This document shows positions 1-9,718 of a DNA stretch of 64,000 nt, one piece after another. The stretch covers positions 2,141,001-2,205,000 of the forward strand of contig JASJOG010000032.1 of assembly GCA_030142905.1 (NCBI GenBank). The letters are read 5' to 3'. The DNA comes from Heliopora coerulea (lineage: Eukaryota; Cnidaria; Anthozoa; Scleralcyonacea; Helioporidae). The notes under the pieces were generated by a model that made no database searches, was not told where the DNA came from, and worked only from the letters and a program-made list of their open reading frames with translations. The position numbers and the translations under genes are program-made. Each line of letters starts with the position of its first letter. The stretch's first letter is position 1.

Positions 1-159
1 ATGAAATCAAGTCATTCTGTCAAATTTGAGTGACAGTGATATGATTTGAGTCCCAAGGAAAATTAATGCATCAAATATTAAACCTAGGATAATTACAACA
101 TGATGTTACACTTGATATGATCATTTTGCCTATTGTAATGATATTAAAAATTCTCCACA

Positions 160-1390
160 GGATAAGGTATATGCAGAGACAAATGTGAGTGAAGCTTGGC
201 AACAAATGTATAACATTCTCTCAGAAGCTACTAATAAACATGCACCAATAATTTGAGTAAAGCAATGTTTGAGAGATAATTTATCTAAGAAAGCAAGAAA
301 TTTGAAATCAGCTCTTGATTGGGCAGCATATAAAAAGAAGTATAATCAAGTGAATAACTTGTTAAGAAAAGAAAATAATTCCTTTAATAGAAATTGCTAA
401 ATGAAAATGGAAAGAACCCCCATCAATTCTGGAAAACAATTAAACAAATTTACCCTAAGAAGTCTACTATTAACCTCAAGGACGGTATAATAATCAAAAG
501 CATTTGATATTTTACTTTTGGACATTAATTTTTGCTTGTATTGCACAAAATCCGAAAAAGTTGTTAAACATATGGGGAAGTTCTACCTGGCAGAATATGG
601 GGTTAAAATCAGTGCATACTTAGAATGGAATATTTGGCCCAGTCTTTTGCTTTAAAGAAGTTTGTCTATCACAAGTTTTAAAAGGGCCAAGACAACAGCT
701 CTTGACAACATACCACTTAGTATATTGCTGAACCATTAACTTAAATTATAAATCTATCACTGTCTTCTGGGATATTTCCTATTCAGTGGAAGCTGGCAAA
801 AATTATACCTGTTTACAAATCAGGAAGCATCTCTGAGTTGGATAATTACAGACCAATATCAATCTTATCCGCTATTTCTAAAATAATAGAATGTTTAGTC
901 TATGATCAGTTTGGTAAATTTTTAGAGAAATCGGATCTTTCACCATCTGCTCAATTTGGCTTCAGATGAAGATATTCGACTAGTCTTGCAGTAGCCTATT
1001 TTACAGATCCTATTAGGAAATCAATGGACTGTGGAAAGCTTGCAGGGGCAGTTTTTATCAACCTATGCAAGGCATTTGACATGGTCGATCATGCTGTCTT
1101 AATTCAGAAGATAACGATGCTTGGTGTTTTTGAAAATCAGCTTAACTGGTTTACAGATTATTTATTTCATTGACAAGTCATGGTCTATGATAACCATAGA
1201 TCAGATAGCTATCCCGTTTATCACGACGTTCCTCAAGGCTCCATTTTGGGGCTCCTGTTGTTCTTCATGTATATAGATGATCTTTCAAAAGTTGTAAAAC
1301 ACTCCAATGTTATCATGTATGCGGATGACATGATTTGGGCCTGGTGTTATTTACTGATATGCTTGGGTAGCACTTACAAATATCAATAGT
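160..1390 (+). pseudogene. Non-LTR (LINE) reverse transcriptase remnant
   Basis: Broken reverse transcriptase of a non-LTR retrotransposon, which would copy element RNA into DNA at the target site. Reading across stops from about 780, I see the motif NYRPISIL (fingers), a palm segment ending KAFDMVDH, then VPQGSILG, and the catalytic YADD at about 1318-1329. In-frame stops lie near 968 and 1172. Upstream, 160-480 fits the spacer between endonuclease and RT, including a HAP motif. No endonuclease domain or poly-A tail is seen; after 1390 the sequence changes to unrelated minus-strand coding remains. Jockey/CR1-type is likely, but the clade cannot be fixed by eye. Confidence 0.75.
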
Positions 1391-2700
1391 TACAATGCCT
1401 TCAGGTGGTTCCTCCATTGAGCAATATTGTAGAGCTTTTGGGTAGAAGTCATCCAGCATCTTTCTCATGTTCAGATTATAGCTCGATTCTGGTAAATAAT
1501 GGGTTGCACCAATCAAAGTCATGAGTTTTGTAGATCTCCTGCAGTTTGTCACAAATAGGCTTCCTGGTGTCATATTTGTTTTTCGTCAGAAACATGTTCT
1601 TCCTATGGTCAATGAAGCCATCTAGCATCTCCTTGCTGTCCCAATGTAGATATTCCACCCAGAAGCCATGTTTATAAGTATAGTTTTTTTAAGCCTTCAT
1701 TTTGACCTCAGGCAGGACAGCATGATTTTCAAGTTTGTCAGCCTCTTTCCATTGCTTTATCTGTTTGAATTCACTCAGGCTTCAAACAGGTCTTTGGTCG
1801 TCTTGCTAGCTCACAGGTCCTCACTAATGGCACTTCACTTAAGGTATGACTTTGCAGCTAATCTCTGTATTTCTCTCTGTTGATTGTCAAGAGAGTGTTT
1901 ATGGTAAATGTGTAAACATCTTTAGTGTCCATTTTTGACAACAAAGGGCCTGTAGGTCTTTTCAACCAATTGGATGAGGTTGATGTTTTTCTTCCCATAT
2001 TCCTTGAGGCTTTTCCTCATCTCCTGGTATACTTCATTCATGTTTATAGTGATGTTTATGACAATGGTAAGTCTTTTCCAATCTTCTATTCCTTTAAGAG
2101 TGAATGCCATGCTATTGTAGTGATGAAATGAAGCAAGAACAAGCATGACTATGCTCACAGAACAAAACTGCGAACAGCCAAAGTGATGTGTGTAAGCACT
2201 AAGCCAAAAGCACATCGTAGCAGTGCTAGAACATGCTTCAACACTTGGGCTACTAATTTTGGTAAATTGCAGTTATCAGGGCTGCATTTGTGGTAGATGA
2301 AGGTATAATCCCTTCCTTTTACACTCAAAAATATAGTTACATCAATTAACCATTACTAAACCCTATAAATAGCTTCAATACACGTAGTGTGGATTGTGTC
2401 CTCGATGAGCTGAACCAAAGGGAGTACCAGACCCAAGAGCCTTGGTGCAGTGGTTTGCTGCATCCATTACTGGACCAACACTACACTACTCATTTTCAGC
2501 TCTTCATGTTGGAACCTCTCTTCTTGTCTTGTTTGAGCTTATTGAATTGGTCTCTTCATCCAACTTCTTGGGAATGTCTTCAAGGTCCTCAATATTTGTG
2601 TTTTGCTTTGTAGGTGTTGTATTCTTGGTTGCATTCCAAACAGTGACATTTTTTTCTTTTTGAAGAGGTTGGCTGTTTGACTTCATCATTTATATCAAAT
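1313..2700 (-). pseudogene. Virus-like DNA polymerase B remnant, split by a solo LTR
   Basis: Minus-strand coding remains in several frames. The key sight is IVTIDICKCYPSI near 1340-1380, which fits the motif A region of family B polymerases (D...YPS). Upstream (1480-2115 and 2486-2690) lie charged segments that read like the N-terminal part of the same protein, separated by the LTR at 2116-2485. Family B polymerases of the protein-primed group copy linear viral or plasmid genomes. Motif C (YxDTD) is not visible, so the catalytic half is lost. The motif style differs from elements 1 and 2, so this is another lineage. The call rests mainly on one motif. Confidence 0.4.
2116..2485 (+). mobile_element. 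Solo LTR of a Ty3/Gypsy retrotransposon
   Basis: About 370 bp, beginning TGTAGTG and ending ACA. It closely matches the LTR at 39130-39502 in the same orientation, sharing for example the stretches GCAGTGCTAGAACATGCTT, ATCCCTTCCTTTTACA and GTTTGCTGCATCCA. A TATAAATAG sequence near 2363 is in a promoter-like position. No Gypsy internal region lies on either side, so this is a solo LTR left by recombination. It interrupts the polymerase remnant. A clear 5-bp duplication was not found. Confidence 0.8.
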
Positions 2701-3315
2701 TTTTTCCAATAATTGCTTGTTAAAAATGTTATCAAAATGTAACAGGGCCTTTAATCAAGAGTAACCTCAAAAAACATATTGGAGATATACACGAAAGTCA
2801 GAAGGATTACACTACTAACCATTGCAATAAGGCATTTTCTCAGAAAGGTAGTCTCATAAAGCACATCATGTGGTCCACAAAGATCATAGGGACCGCTTTT
2901 GTGGCCATTGTAATAAGGCTTTTTTGACAAGGCAAACACATCAGAGTCAATCATGTGAATCCTGACCTGAAATGCTGATAAACATACAAGAGAAAACATT
3001 CCCAGAGCTCAGATCAGCAGAAGGTGGGTGCGTAAGGTTGGATTTTTGCATTATTAACAGCCTGGAAGAACAGGGCTTTCTATTCATAAAACGTGATGGC
3101 ATTCAGCCCACAAAGCCTGCTAGGTTTAGCAACCAACAAAGTGACCAGGGTATAATAGAAGCCTTTGAGAAACTAAAATCCAAGGACAAAAAAAATTAAT
3201 TGGCCATCTTCTTGGGTGCTCTATGTTAAGGATCCTTGATATTCATTCCTGTTCTGGTTGAAAACTTTTTGAAACAAGACTATGTCAAATATTAAGCCCA
3301 TGATACGTTATATAC

Positions 3316-4090
3316 TCAATAGTTCAAGCTCCATTGATCAAGGTACATCAGCCTGCCATTTTTTGAGGATCTAGTTCTTTGACTGATGATGACATAATAC
3401 TTTCTATTGAGTTTGTCACTATAGCCAAGGTTAGTGGCCTCTAGGTGTTTGGGTGCTTTTTTAAGGTCTATGAACGATCTGCCTGGCAGTAGGTACGTCA
3501 TTTGTCTTACCCCATGTTTTCTCCAACCAGTCCAAATAGTATGGACACTTAAAACCCTTGTCCCAACCTAGTTCCTTGAAGATTGTCCCGAATAAGTTGG
3601 CATGAAATCTTTGCTTGGACTTGCTGTTCTTCATATCAGACACCTCTTTTACTAGTTCTATCTTTCTTTGGCTACAAAGTCTGATAACATAGTAGTTGTA
3701 ACATGACATGTTGCACCCTTTAATCAAATCTTTGTTGATCATCATGCAGACAACTTCCATAAAATCAGCACTTATCGTGCCTACATATTCCAGTTTCACA
3801 GTACCTTTTAATATTTTTTTTGTATCCACACTCTTATTGTATTCTCTAACAGAACCGTTTCCAGTCTCACCACACTTAGGACATATGTATTAATTACTAT
3901 CAAGAAGGAGCTTAAAGACCTCACTTTTCCTGCAGTGTTCGATGTCTGACCTTTTAGCCCTTGGCTTTGGCTTTAAGAGCATTTCCATTTCCTCAATGGT
4001 TTCACATTTGAACATGTCATAAAGAACACCATAGTTATAGCAATCCACATCTTTGTTTTATAAATAGTTTCCATTTAAACAAATTTATGA
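3316..4090 (-). pseudogene. Virus-like protein with CPKCG zinc motif, function unknown
   Basis: Decayed minus-strand gene. The longest open part (3461-3829, 122 codons) follows a CPKCG zinc-knuckle-like motif near 3880 and contains YYVIRL followed later by NLFG...LGW. The open frame 39526-39717 on the other strand carries the same pattern (YYIIRL, then NLFG...LGW), so this is a family found twice in the window. Upstream, 3900-4090 reads as coding with one stop, and downstream 3316-3500 continues in another frame. No enzyme family is recognised. Its place beside a polymerase B remnant suggests one virus-like element. Confidence 0.35.
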
Positions 4091-4382
4091 ATGAAGTAAC
4101 CAGATGCAATGTCAACACCTCTGATAAGAACCATTTGATATTCCTGCATTTCCTTGCTCAGCTTATAGTAATCTGTCGACAGTAGTTCTCTTAAACTTCA
4201 AACCACCATATTCTATAGTTTGAACCATTCTAAGTTCATCCAAAGCTTTATTTCTGCTACATAACCATTGTGGTTAAGCCTCGAAAATAGGAAGGAGCTT
4301 CCAGAGAAAGTGATTGCATCTATGATGGCTGAAATACTAATACAAGCAACACTTGCCATTATAATATAAACCAGATCTCAGC

Positions 4383-4604
4383 CTATTTACTGAGAGGGTC
4401 CGTTGTGATTATTTCCTTGTCCTGAAGATATTTAATCCCCATTACTGAAATGGCCGTGATACCTGCCAGGTTAGCTGATTGTTTCAGGTGTCCCAAGTGG
4501 TATTCCAAGGCCTTCTCGGCAACCATACTCACAGCTACTGCTCCCGATGTGACAAGCAGAGTCATACACTTCATCCAAAAGTTTTTCTTGTTGATTTTTG
4601 ACAT
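4383..4604 (-). pseudogene. Small membrane protein fragment, virus-like element
   Basis: Open frame of 73 codons with a basic N-terminus (MSKINKKNF), a hydrophobic stretch of about 20 residues and a second weaker one near the C-terminus, suggesting one or two membrane passes. Lysine/glutamate-rich coding-like sequence precedes it (4605-4760). Similar short Ala/Gly-rich hydrophobic frames lie in element C near 36,660. No family recognised; it may belong with the flanking virus-like remnants. Confidence 0.25.
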
Positions 4605-5159
4605 ATGTTTTATTCAATCAAATGACTCCAAAGTAGTGGCGACTTTTTAATGTCTACATTTCTAGACTCTTCCTTCACTTCTTTTGTGGTCTCCAAAGCT
4701 TTGACCTCTCTTTGCTTCTGTTTATCCCCTTGCCTACTGCACAATACGTGGTGCGAGGGTACTAATCTTGACGTGTGTGGAGTCCTGTTACTCGTCTGGT
4801 CACTAGGGAGAAAAATTTTCTCATTGTGTATCTGTTTCTATATATATCCATGGATTCCGGTCACCCAAAAATGCCGTGTGCAAACTCAGGGACTGGTATG
4901 TTGTTGACCAAGCCATACTTAGGTCTCATTCTTTTTTCCCTTGTATGGATCTCACAAATTGCTTACATTATTTGAATGCTGAAGCTGGTAAATGATTTAA
5001 GACCAGCAAAGGAAATGGCTTTCTTGGTGCATGCAGCTGGTTTTGCTTTAGAGGGCCACCTCAGTAACTAGACAATGTATGACTTGAAAGAGCAGTTTTC
5101 AAAGTTAGCTCCTTGGAATATGCATTTGCCGACTGTTCACTTTTTGCAGCAATGCTTTA

Positions 5160-5534
5160 TCTTGGTTCTTTCTGATTTATATGAACAAAAGACATAAGGG
5201 AACTCGCTTGCTGTCAGGACATTTGCCAAACGACAGAGTGTATTAAAATGACATTCTTCATTGAAGTTGAATAGATGCCGATTTGTATAAATCTTGGGAC
5301 TTTTCATGTTCTGGTAACCACTTACCTGAGCTACACAATCATAGGTACATCTGAATCAGTTCTGCAGATGGAATTGTTTTGAGCAGCTTTCAGAAGTAGC
5401 TTCCCGACTTCATTCTTCCCTAAGGAAGACTTCTTGCACCAAATATTATTGCCTGGATTTTGCTGGTGTTTATTGGTAAAGTACAATGAAGATTCTGATT
5501 CATTAATTTCTGTAGGACGATTACATTTGAACAT
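5160..5534 (-). pseudogene. DUF3504-type tyrosine recombinase fragment
   Basis: Minus-strand remnant of the catalytic domain found in KIAA1958/QRICH1/ZMYM-related proteins and Crypton-like recombinases. The first part (5331-5534) has SLYFTN...IWCKKSSLGKNEVGKLL, matching the family pattern LYLT...WY...LGKNTI. After a frameshift near 5345 the frame continues as VAQVSGYQNMKSPKIY, the counterpart of the usual QLSGHKNxxSLxxY segment that carries a catalytic histidine; here Y replaces the H. The Arg-rich NHSxRKT segment is missing or scrambled. The fragment stops 25 bp from the Polinton left end. Confidence 0.6.
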
Positions 5535-5558
5535 TTTGCAGTATTTAACTAGACAAAT

Positions 5559-6105
5559 AGTAACAGTGCAAGGGCCTCAATTCCTGATTTTTCACCAGAC
5601 TGTTTAGAAATTATTAACAGCCAATGAGCATGGCAGATTGGGGATTATAGCATGGGGGAGGTTGTTAATTATTCCCATTGTCCCTTTGATGGTAGTGGTG
5701 TTGCACAAGGGTTTTGGTCAGGGCAGGCTCACATGAAGGCATCCGAGATGACCGCGAAGAAGTGAAAAGCGAAGAAGCCACGTTGTCCAAGGTTGAAGAT
5801 GAGTAAGCATAGAGTTCAGAAGCATCGTGGCATCCTTTCCAGTTTGGCTTTGGACCATTTTACATGGAGATGTTCCTGGCGAAATTTGTAGGTAAAAGTA
5901 GGAGAGAAGTGGGCAGCAGTTGGTTGGAAGCCATTGTAGGACAAAGTGGCGGTTGGAACGATGGCATGATCCTCATGTGGTATTGTGTCAGTTGACAGGC
6001 AGAAGTGTAGGGTTAAGTGGTGTGACATGCAGGCGGCGAGGGTCTGGTGTTGATCAGGAGGAAAGCAAATGTTTAATGAGGCGTTTGACAGGTTGAAGTG
6101 TTGAT
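5559..6105 (+). repeat. Left terminal inverted repeat of element 1
   Basis: About 550 bp matching the reverse complement of 22399-22959 with scattered mismatches and a few indels. Shared landmarks are GCAAGGGCCTCAATTCCTGA at the tip, AATGAGCATGGCAGATTGGG, ACATGGAGATGTTCCTGG and GGTCTGGTGTTGATCAGGAG. In this family the tips bind the terminal protein that primes replication. The mismatch level shows the element is not young. Confidence 0.93.
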
Positions 6106-7160
6106 TGGGGGGGGAGTAATGTATTTATGAGATAAAATTGCATTTTGACAAATTATTTGTGCGAATGTTGATTGAATGTGATTTGATAAAGTGTGATTGT
6201 TTTAAGGGGGAGTGGGTGAGAGATTGGTCTTTGGATAAGGAATTTTTGAAGTGTGTTGGATTTTTATTTTGTTTTGATTGAATGTTTTTAGCTGAATAAA
6301 TGGATTCAGAGATAAATGAAGAGCGAGCTGTGGCATTGACAAAAGATATGATTAATCTGTTGGTGGAAAAGATGTGAGTGGTTGTTTTGAAGCTGAAGTT
6401 GTTGAGTTCAACAAATGTGAATGATATGGATAATATAAGAGGGTCTGAATTTCATGGGAGACTATAGTGTTTTGTTATGTGGACATTTGAACTGTTTGAA
6501 TGCAGAATTTAAGAAATGCGACAAGAATAATAATAAGGACAACAAGTGAAAGATTTGAACATGATATTTTTTATTGTTTTGCTATATAATGTACACAGTA
6601 GTTGTTATGAGCAATTGATTTCAGTAGGAGTTGCAATCTGTTTTGAAAATTGGCTAATTTGTCTGCTTGTTTTAGCACGGAATAACATAATTTTGTGAGG
6701 AATGGTTGGTTAAACTTTATGATCATTTGTAGATGCTCTCAGTTCACTGTGGTGTTTGTTAATTCTGCTACGGCATTAATGGAGTGGCAAGGAAGGTGAT
6801 CCATTCTGTTTAGGAAAATAAATGGTGTTTACTCCATCCAGCTACTATTAGGTATTGTATTTTATATGAAGATATATTATTTAAGGTTGTGATATTTATG
6901 AAGTTCTTTAATGTGTAGTAGTGAAATTCATGATATTTTATCGAATTAAACAGAGGTAATATACTTTTAAGTGTTTATAAAAAATACGATCTGTTCTTTA
7001 TCAGATAATACTTGTGACGACGTCGTAGGTTTGGATAAGGACAAGGACGACGAGGATGGTGATGTCATTATTACTGACATAGAGTTGCTGGTGGTGCTGA
7101 TCATGATCGTGGTTTTTTCTTTGGGGTTTGAAGGGCTCAGTTTTTATGACATACTGGTCG
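6106..7160. other. Non-coding or unrecognised stretch of element 1
   Basis: G/T-rich plus strand with no protein family recognised on either strand. Element 2 carries two decayed genes (52732-53554 and 54110-54517) in the comparable position that are not visible here, so either element 1 lost them or they decayed past recognition. An open frame at 6971-7261 (+) is acidic then hydrophobic but overlaps the better minus-strand candidate. Confidence 0.4.
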
Positions 7161-7166
7161 TGCTGT

Positions 7167-7442
7167 TTAGTTGGTTGGTGTGGAAGGTAGGAGGAGTTGT
7201 ATTGGAAGTTGTGGTGGAGATAATTGGATTTCTAGTGGTTGAGATAGTATCTTGTTCTTGAAGTGAAGGAAAGAAAGGGGATGAGATTGATTTGTTGATT
7301 GCATCATTGGTGGATATCGAGTCACTGTTGTTGAGGATTCCGATGTCTTGTAATTCTCAGAGAAATATGTCGGTGTTGAAGTCGCTGGTGAATTGTTCCA
7401 TGTTGGGGCTGATGTTGTGGGTGTTTGTTTTTGAGATATCAA
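7167..7442 (-). CDS. Pro/Ser/Thr-rich protein of element 1, unknown function
   Basis: Open frame of 91 codons, rich in Pro, Ser, Thr and Gln, with no fold recognised. It lies just downstream of the conserved gene at 7476-8052 on the same strand. Element 2 has a Gln/Pro-rich frame (55021-55470) in the same relative place, which supports it as a real, fast-evolving gene. Possibly a disordered scaffold or regulatory protein; that is only a guess. Confidence 0.4.
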   Translation of the reverse strand: MISQKQTPTTSAPTWNNSPATSTPTYFSENYKTSESSTTVTRYPPMMQSTNQSHPLSFLHFKNKILSQPLEIQLSPPQLPIQLLLPSTPTN

Positions 7443-7475
7443 GGCTAACGTTAGTAAATCGTGTGTGTTGATGAT

Positions 7476-8052
7476 TCAGACATTCAATAGGCTTTCTTTT
7501 ATGTTGAATGTCTGCAAAGTATCAAGTGTTGTTGATTTGTCAGTTAATAATTGTGAGTGATTGCATTTGAGGGTGTATGATAGTTGGTTTAGAATGGAGT
7601 CCAATGTTTGGAGGTGGTTGCTGTGTTGGAAAATATGTAGTAAAGCAGGTATCAATAGGTCATGATGAAATGTTATTTGGAAATCACCTGTGTAGGATGG
7701 TTTGTTTGTGTGGGTGATGAAAAGGTTTATTAGTTTGGGTACTTTGCTTAATGTAGAAAAAACTTTTGGTTTCTTGCACTTCTTCCAGGGAGATAAATAG
7801 ATTACATACATTGGATTCCACGAGTTTAGCCAAGTGTTTGTTGCTAATGCATTTCAGGTGCATTTTGTTCTTTGATTTTGTTAAATAACAACAACCGATG
7901 ATGTCATTGATATTTCTCTTTTGCTTTGGTGCTAGTATGTTCTCTTGGTTCAGATGTATGAATTGAAAAGACCATTTTATATTGGATTTGATGAAGTCGA
8001 ATCCTTTATCTGTTATGGCTTTGTAATCTTGGTGAACATTGCAACAGGTCAT
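7476..8052 (-). pseudogene. Conserved adintovirus-like protein, frameshifted; homologue of 55502-56098
   Basis: Two overlapping minus-strand frames (7684-8052 and 7476-7811) form one protein of about 190 residues with a frameshift near 7700. The N-terminus has a CC...H motif (MTCCNVHQDY). The C-terminal half reads FQITFHHDLLIPALL and matches FQLHFHMTIPLQLQ in the element 2 gene at 55502-56098, with similar spacing to a terminal ESLL/ESLSL. Function unknown. Its keeping in two diverged elements, in the same order and strand, marks it as a family gene rather than a chance frame. Confidence 0.55.
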
Positions 8053-8359
8053 TGTTTGTAATATTTAGCAATTTTTGAGTTTCAAACTTCTATTTATAGT
8101 GGAAGAGATAGAAGAAGGAGAGTTGTTGTTAGAGTTATTTGACATTCATATTCTGTCTGTGATGTTATTATATTATGCACATTGTGTCAGTGGGGTTATT
8201 AAGTATTCATACTTGACAAGATTATGTCAACAGTGTTATTTAAATTAATTTGATGAAATGAATGATATATATCGTGGTGTTGGGATTCAAAGTTTCATTT
8301 TCATTCGAAAGGATTTGTGAGATTGGAATTTGTTGTCTTTACTTGAAGAAGAAGTTTGG

Positions 8360-8910
8360 TAAGGTATGGAGATTTATAAATTTGGATGTGTGATGTTGTT
8401 GAAGGAGAATATATGATATACAACAATTATACCATTTCTTGTGCAAAATGTCCAGATTGTCCTCCAGGAATGGAGCTGAAGTTTATTTGTGTTTGAACGA
8501 TCATTTAAAACGTGAGCATTGATTCTGAGTGCAAAATTTTGTGGAAACGGATATTACAACATTAGTCATGGCCACGATGCTTGTTTGGAAAGGAGTGTGA
8601 TGCCAGATATTTAACAAAACCTTCAAATTTGAAATCATCAGAACCTATGTAATCGAGCATTGCTTGAAGATTATAAATTGGTGGGAACATTTATGAGTTT
8701 TGTTATGGTATTTTTGAGTGTGCCAGTATTTCTAGTTTTGATGTAATTGATGTGGAATTTGTGTTGTAAAGACAGAAGAAGAAGAAGAACAACAACAAGT
8801 TCAATATTTGAGAATTTTAAAAGTGTCATGATTAATAGTGATGAATACTCAAATGATTGTTTTGAGAATTTTATTTGTGTTGTGACCAATAGTGTTTACT
8901 TTAAAACTTA
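8360..8910 (+). pseudogene. TNF-receptor-like membrane protein, broken
   Basis: Near 8437-8480 the plus strand reads CAKCPDCPPGMEL then a further Cys, the classic opening of a TNF-receptor cysteine-rich domain. After two stops the same frame has SIDSEC, and a shifted frame gives CGNGYYNISHGHDACL, which fits the rest of such a domain. Downstream (8682-8745) is a ~20-residue hydrophobic helix followed by five arginines (8772-8788), the layout of a type I membrane protein with a short cytoplasmic tail. A signal peptide is not clear. Element 2 has a signal peptide, Cys-rich ectodomain and membrane helix gene in the same place (56360-56922). Viral TNF-receptor-like proteins can bind host cytokines, but here the role is inference. 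There are at least two stops and one frameshift. Confidence 0.45.
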
Positions 8911-9388
8911 AATAATTCTGTGTGTGGTTTGATTCATTTCAATGTTTCTCGAATGGGGATAAATTTTCTCGCTGATTTTGGTGTGATATCATGTATACCA
9001 TTTGCTTATCTCAAAGTGCCATCCACGCATCTGGCTGTATTTTTTTTTCCAGTTTTTGGTTGGTTGTCTGCTTACCAGTGTATCTTCCGAGTTTATGATA
9101 TTGTTTGAAAGGAAGTTTGTAACTGAATAATTCCAAGCCTGTGTTAGGTATGGTAGATGGTTTGATTCTCAAGTTGTTTTGGTCATTGCATTTTTACATC
9201 TCATTCCATGCTTTGTTTTGCTAATGCATCTTTGTTTACTTCTGATGAGTTTGAACATGATTTTAATTATACATTTCTATCCACAAATATAAATCTCCAA
9301 GTTTTTCTATAATATTTATTATGGAATTTATTTTTATATTTATGTATTCTGGCAAGTATCTGACTTTATGTCGTAGAGGTTTATGATG

Positions 9389-9574
9389 CTAGGAAATTTC
9401 TTCTGGGGGATAAGGAAATACATCGAATGGATCACCAGGTATTGTTTCAAAGTGGTATAATGCTTCTTGAAATAAAGTTGTTGAAAATAAACAATGCTGA
9501 TTGTCATCGTGAAATGTTGCTGTGACTATGGGTTTTGATGTTGATTTCTTGTAAATTTCGATTATTACAGACAT
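9389..9574 (-). CDS. Small conserved protein of element 1; homologue of 57639-57959
   Basis: Start chosen at the methionine at 9574, because from there MSVIIEIYKKS...ATFHDDN lines up with MSDNGVIEIFVKKE...ATFFDDD of element 2. The upstream extension to 9640 has no counterpart. A GDPFDV motif near the C-terminus matches GDPVNV. The copy is shorter than the element 2 one (106 codons), so it is probably truncated. No domain recognised. It is transcribed away from the polymerase gene and likely shares a bidirectional promoter region of under 100 bp with it. Confidence 0.6.
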   Translation of the reverse strand: MSVIIEIYKKSTSKPIVTATFHDDNQHCLFSTTLFQEALYHFETIPGDPFDVFPYPPEEIS

Positions 9575-9647
9575 GTCCGATTGTTTTCCGACAACATCAT
9601 CAATACTCGATTGCAACTGCCAAATGACATAATATTGCAAAATTGTG

Positions 9648-9718
9648 GTAAGTTAAGTGTTTAATTATGCAATGAATGTTTATTGGTTGGAAATGTGATG
9701 ATTTTATTTGTCATACAG
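9648..9718 (+). other. Putative 71-bp spliceosomal intron upstream of element 1 polymerase
   Basis: The donor GTG|GTAAGT at 9648 is a near-perfect consensus and the acceptor TTATTTGTCATACAG ends at 9718. The following exon encodes GEDSCDG. Element 2 has a 77-bp intron-like stretch at the same place (58011-58087) followed by SEDSCDG. The conserved position suggests a real intron at the 5' end of the polymerase transcript. Confidence 0.6.

Noticed and set aside
5816..6028. Minus-strand frame in the left terminal repeat
   Set aside because: It lies wholly inside the inverted repeat and its mirror copy at 22584-22910 is differently broken; no family.
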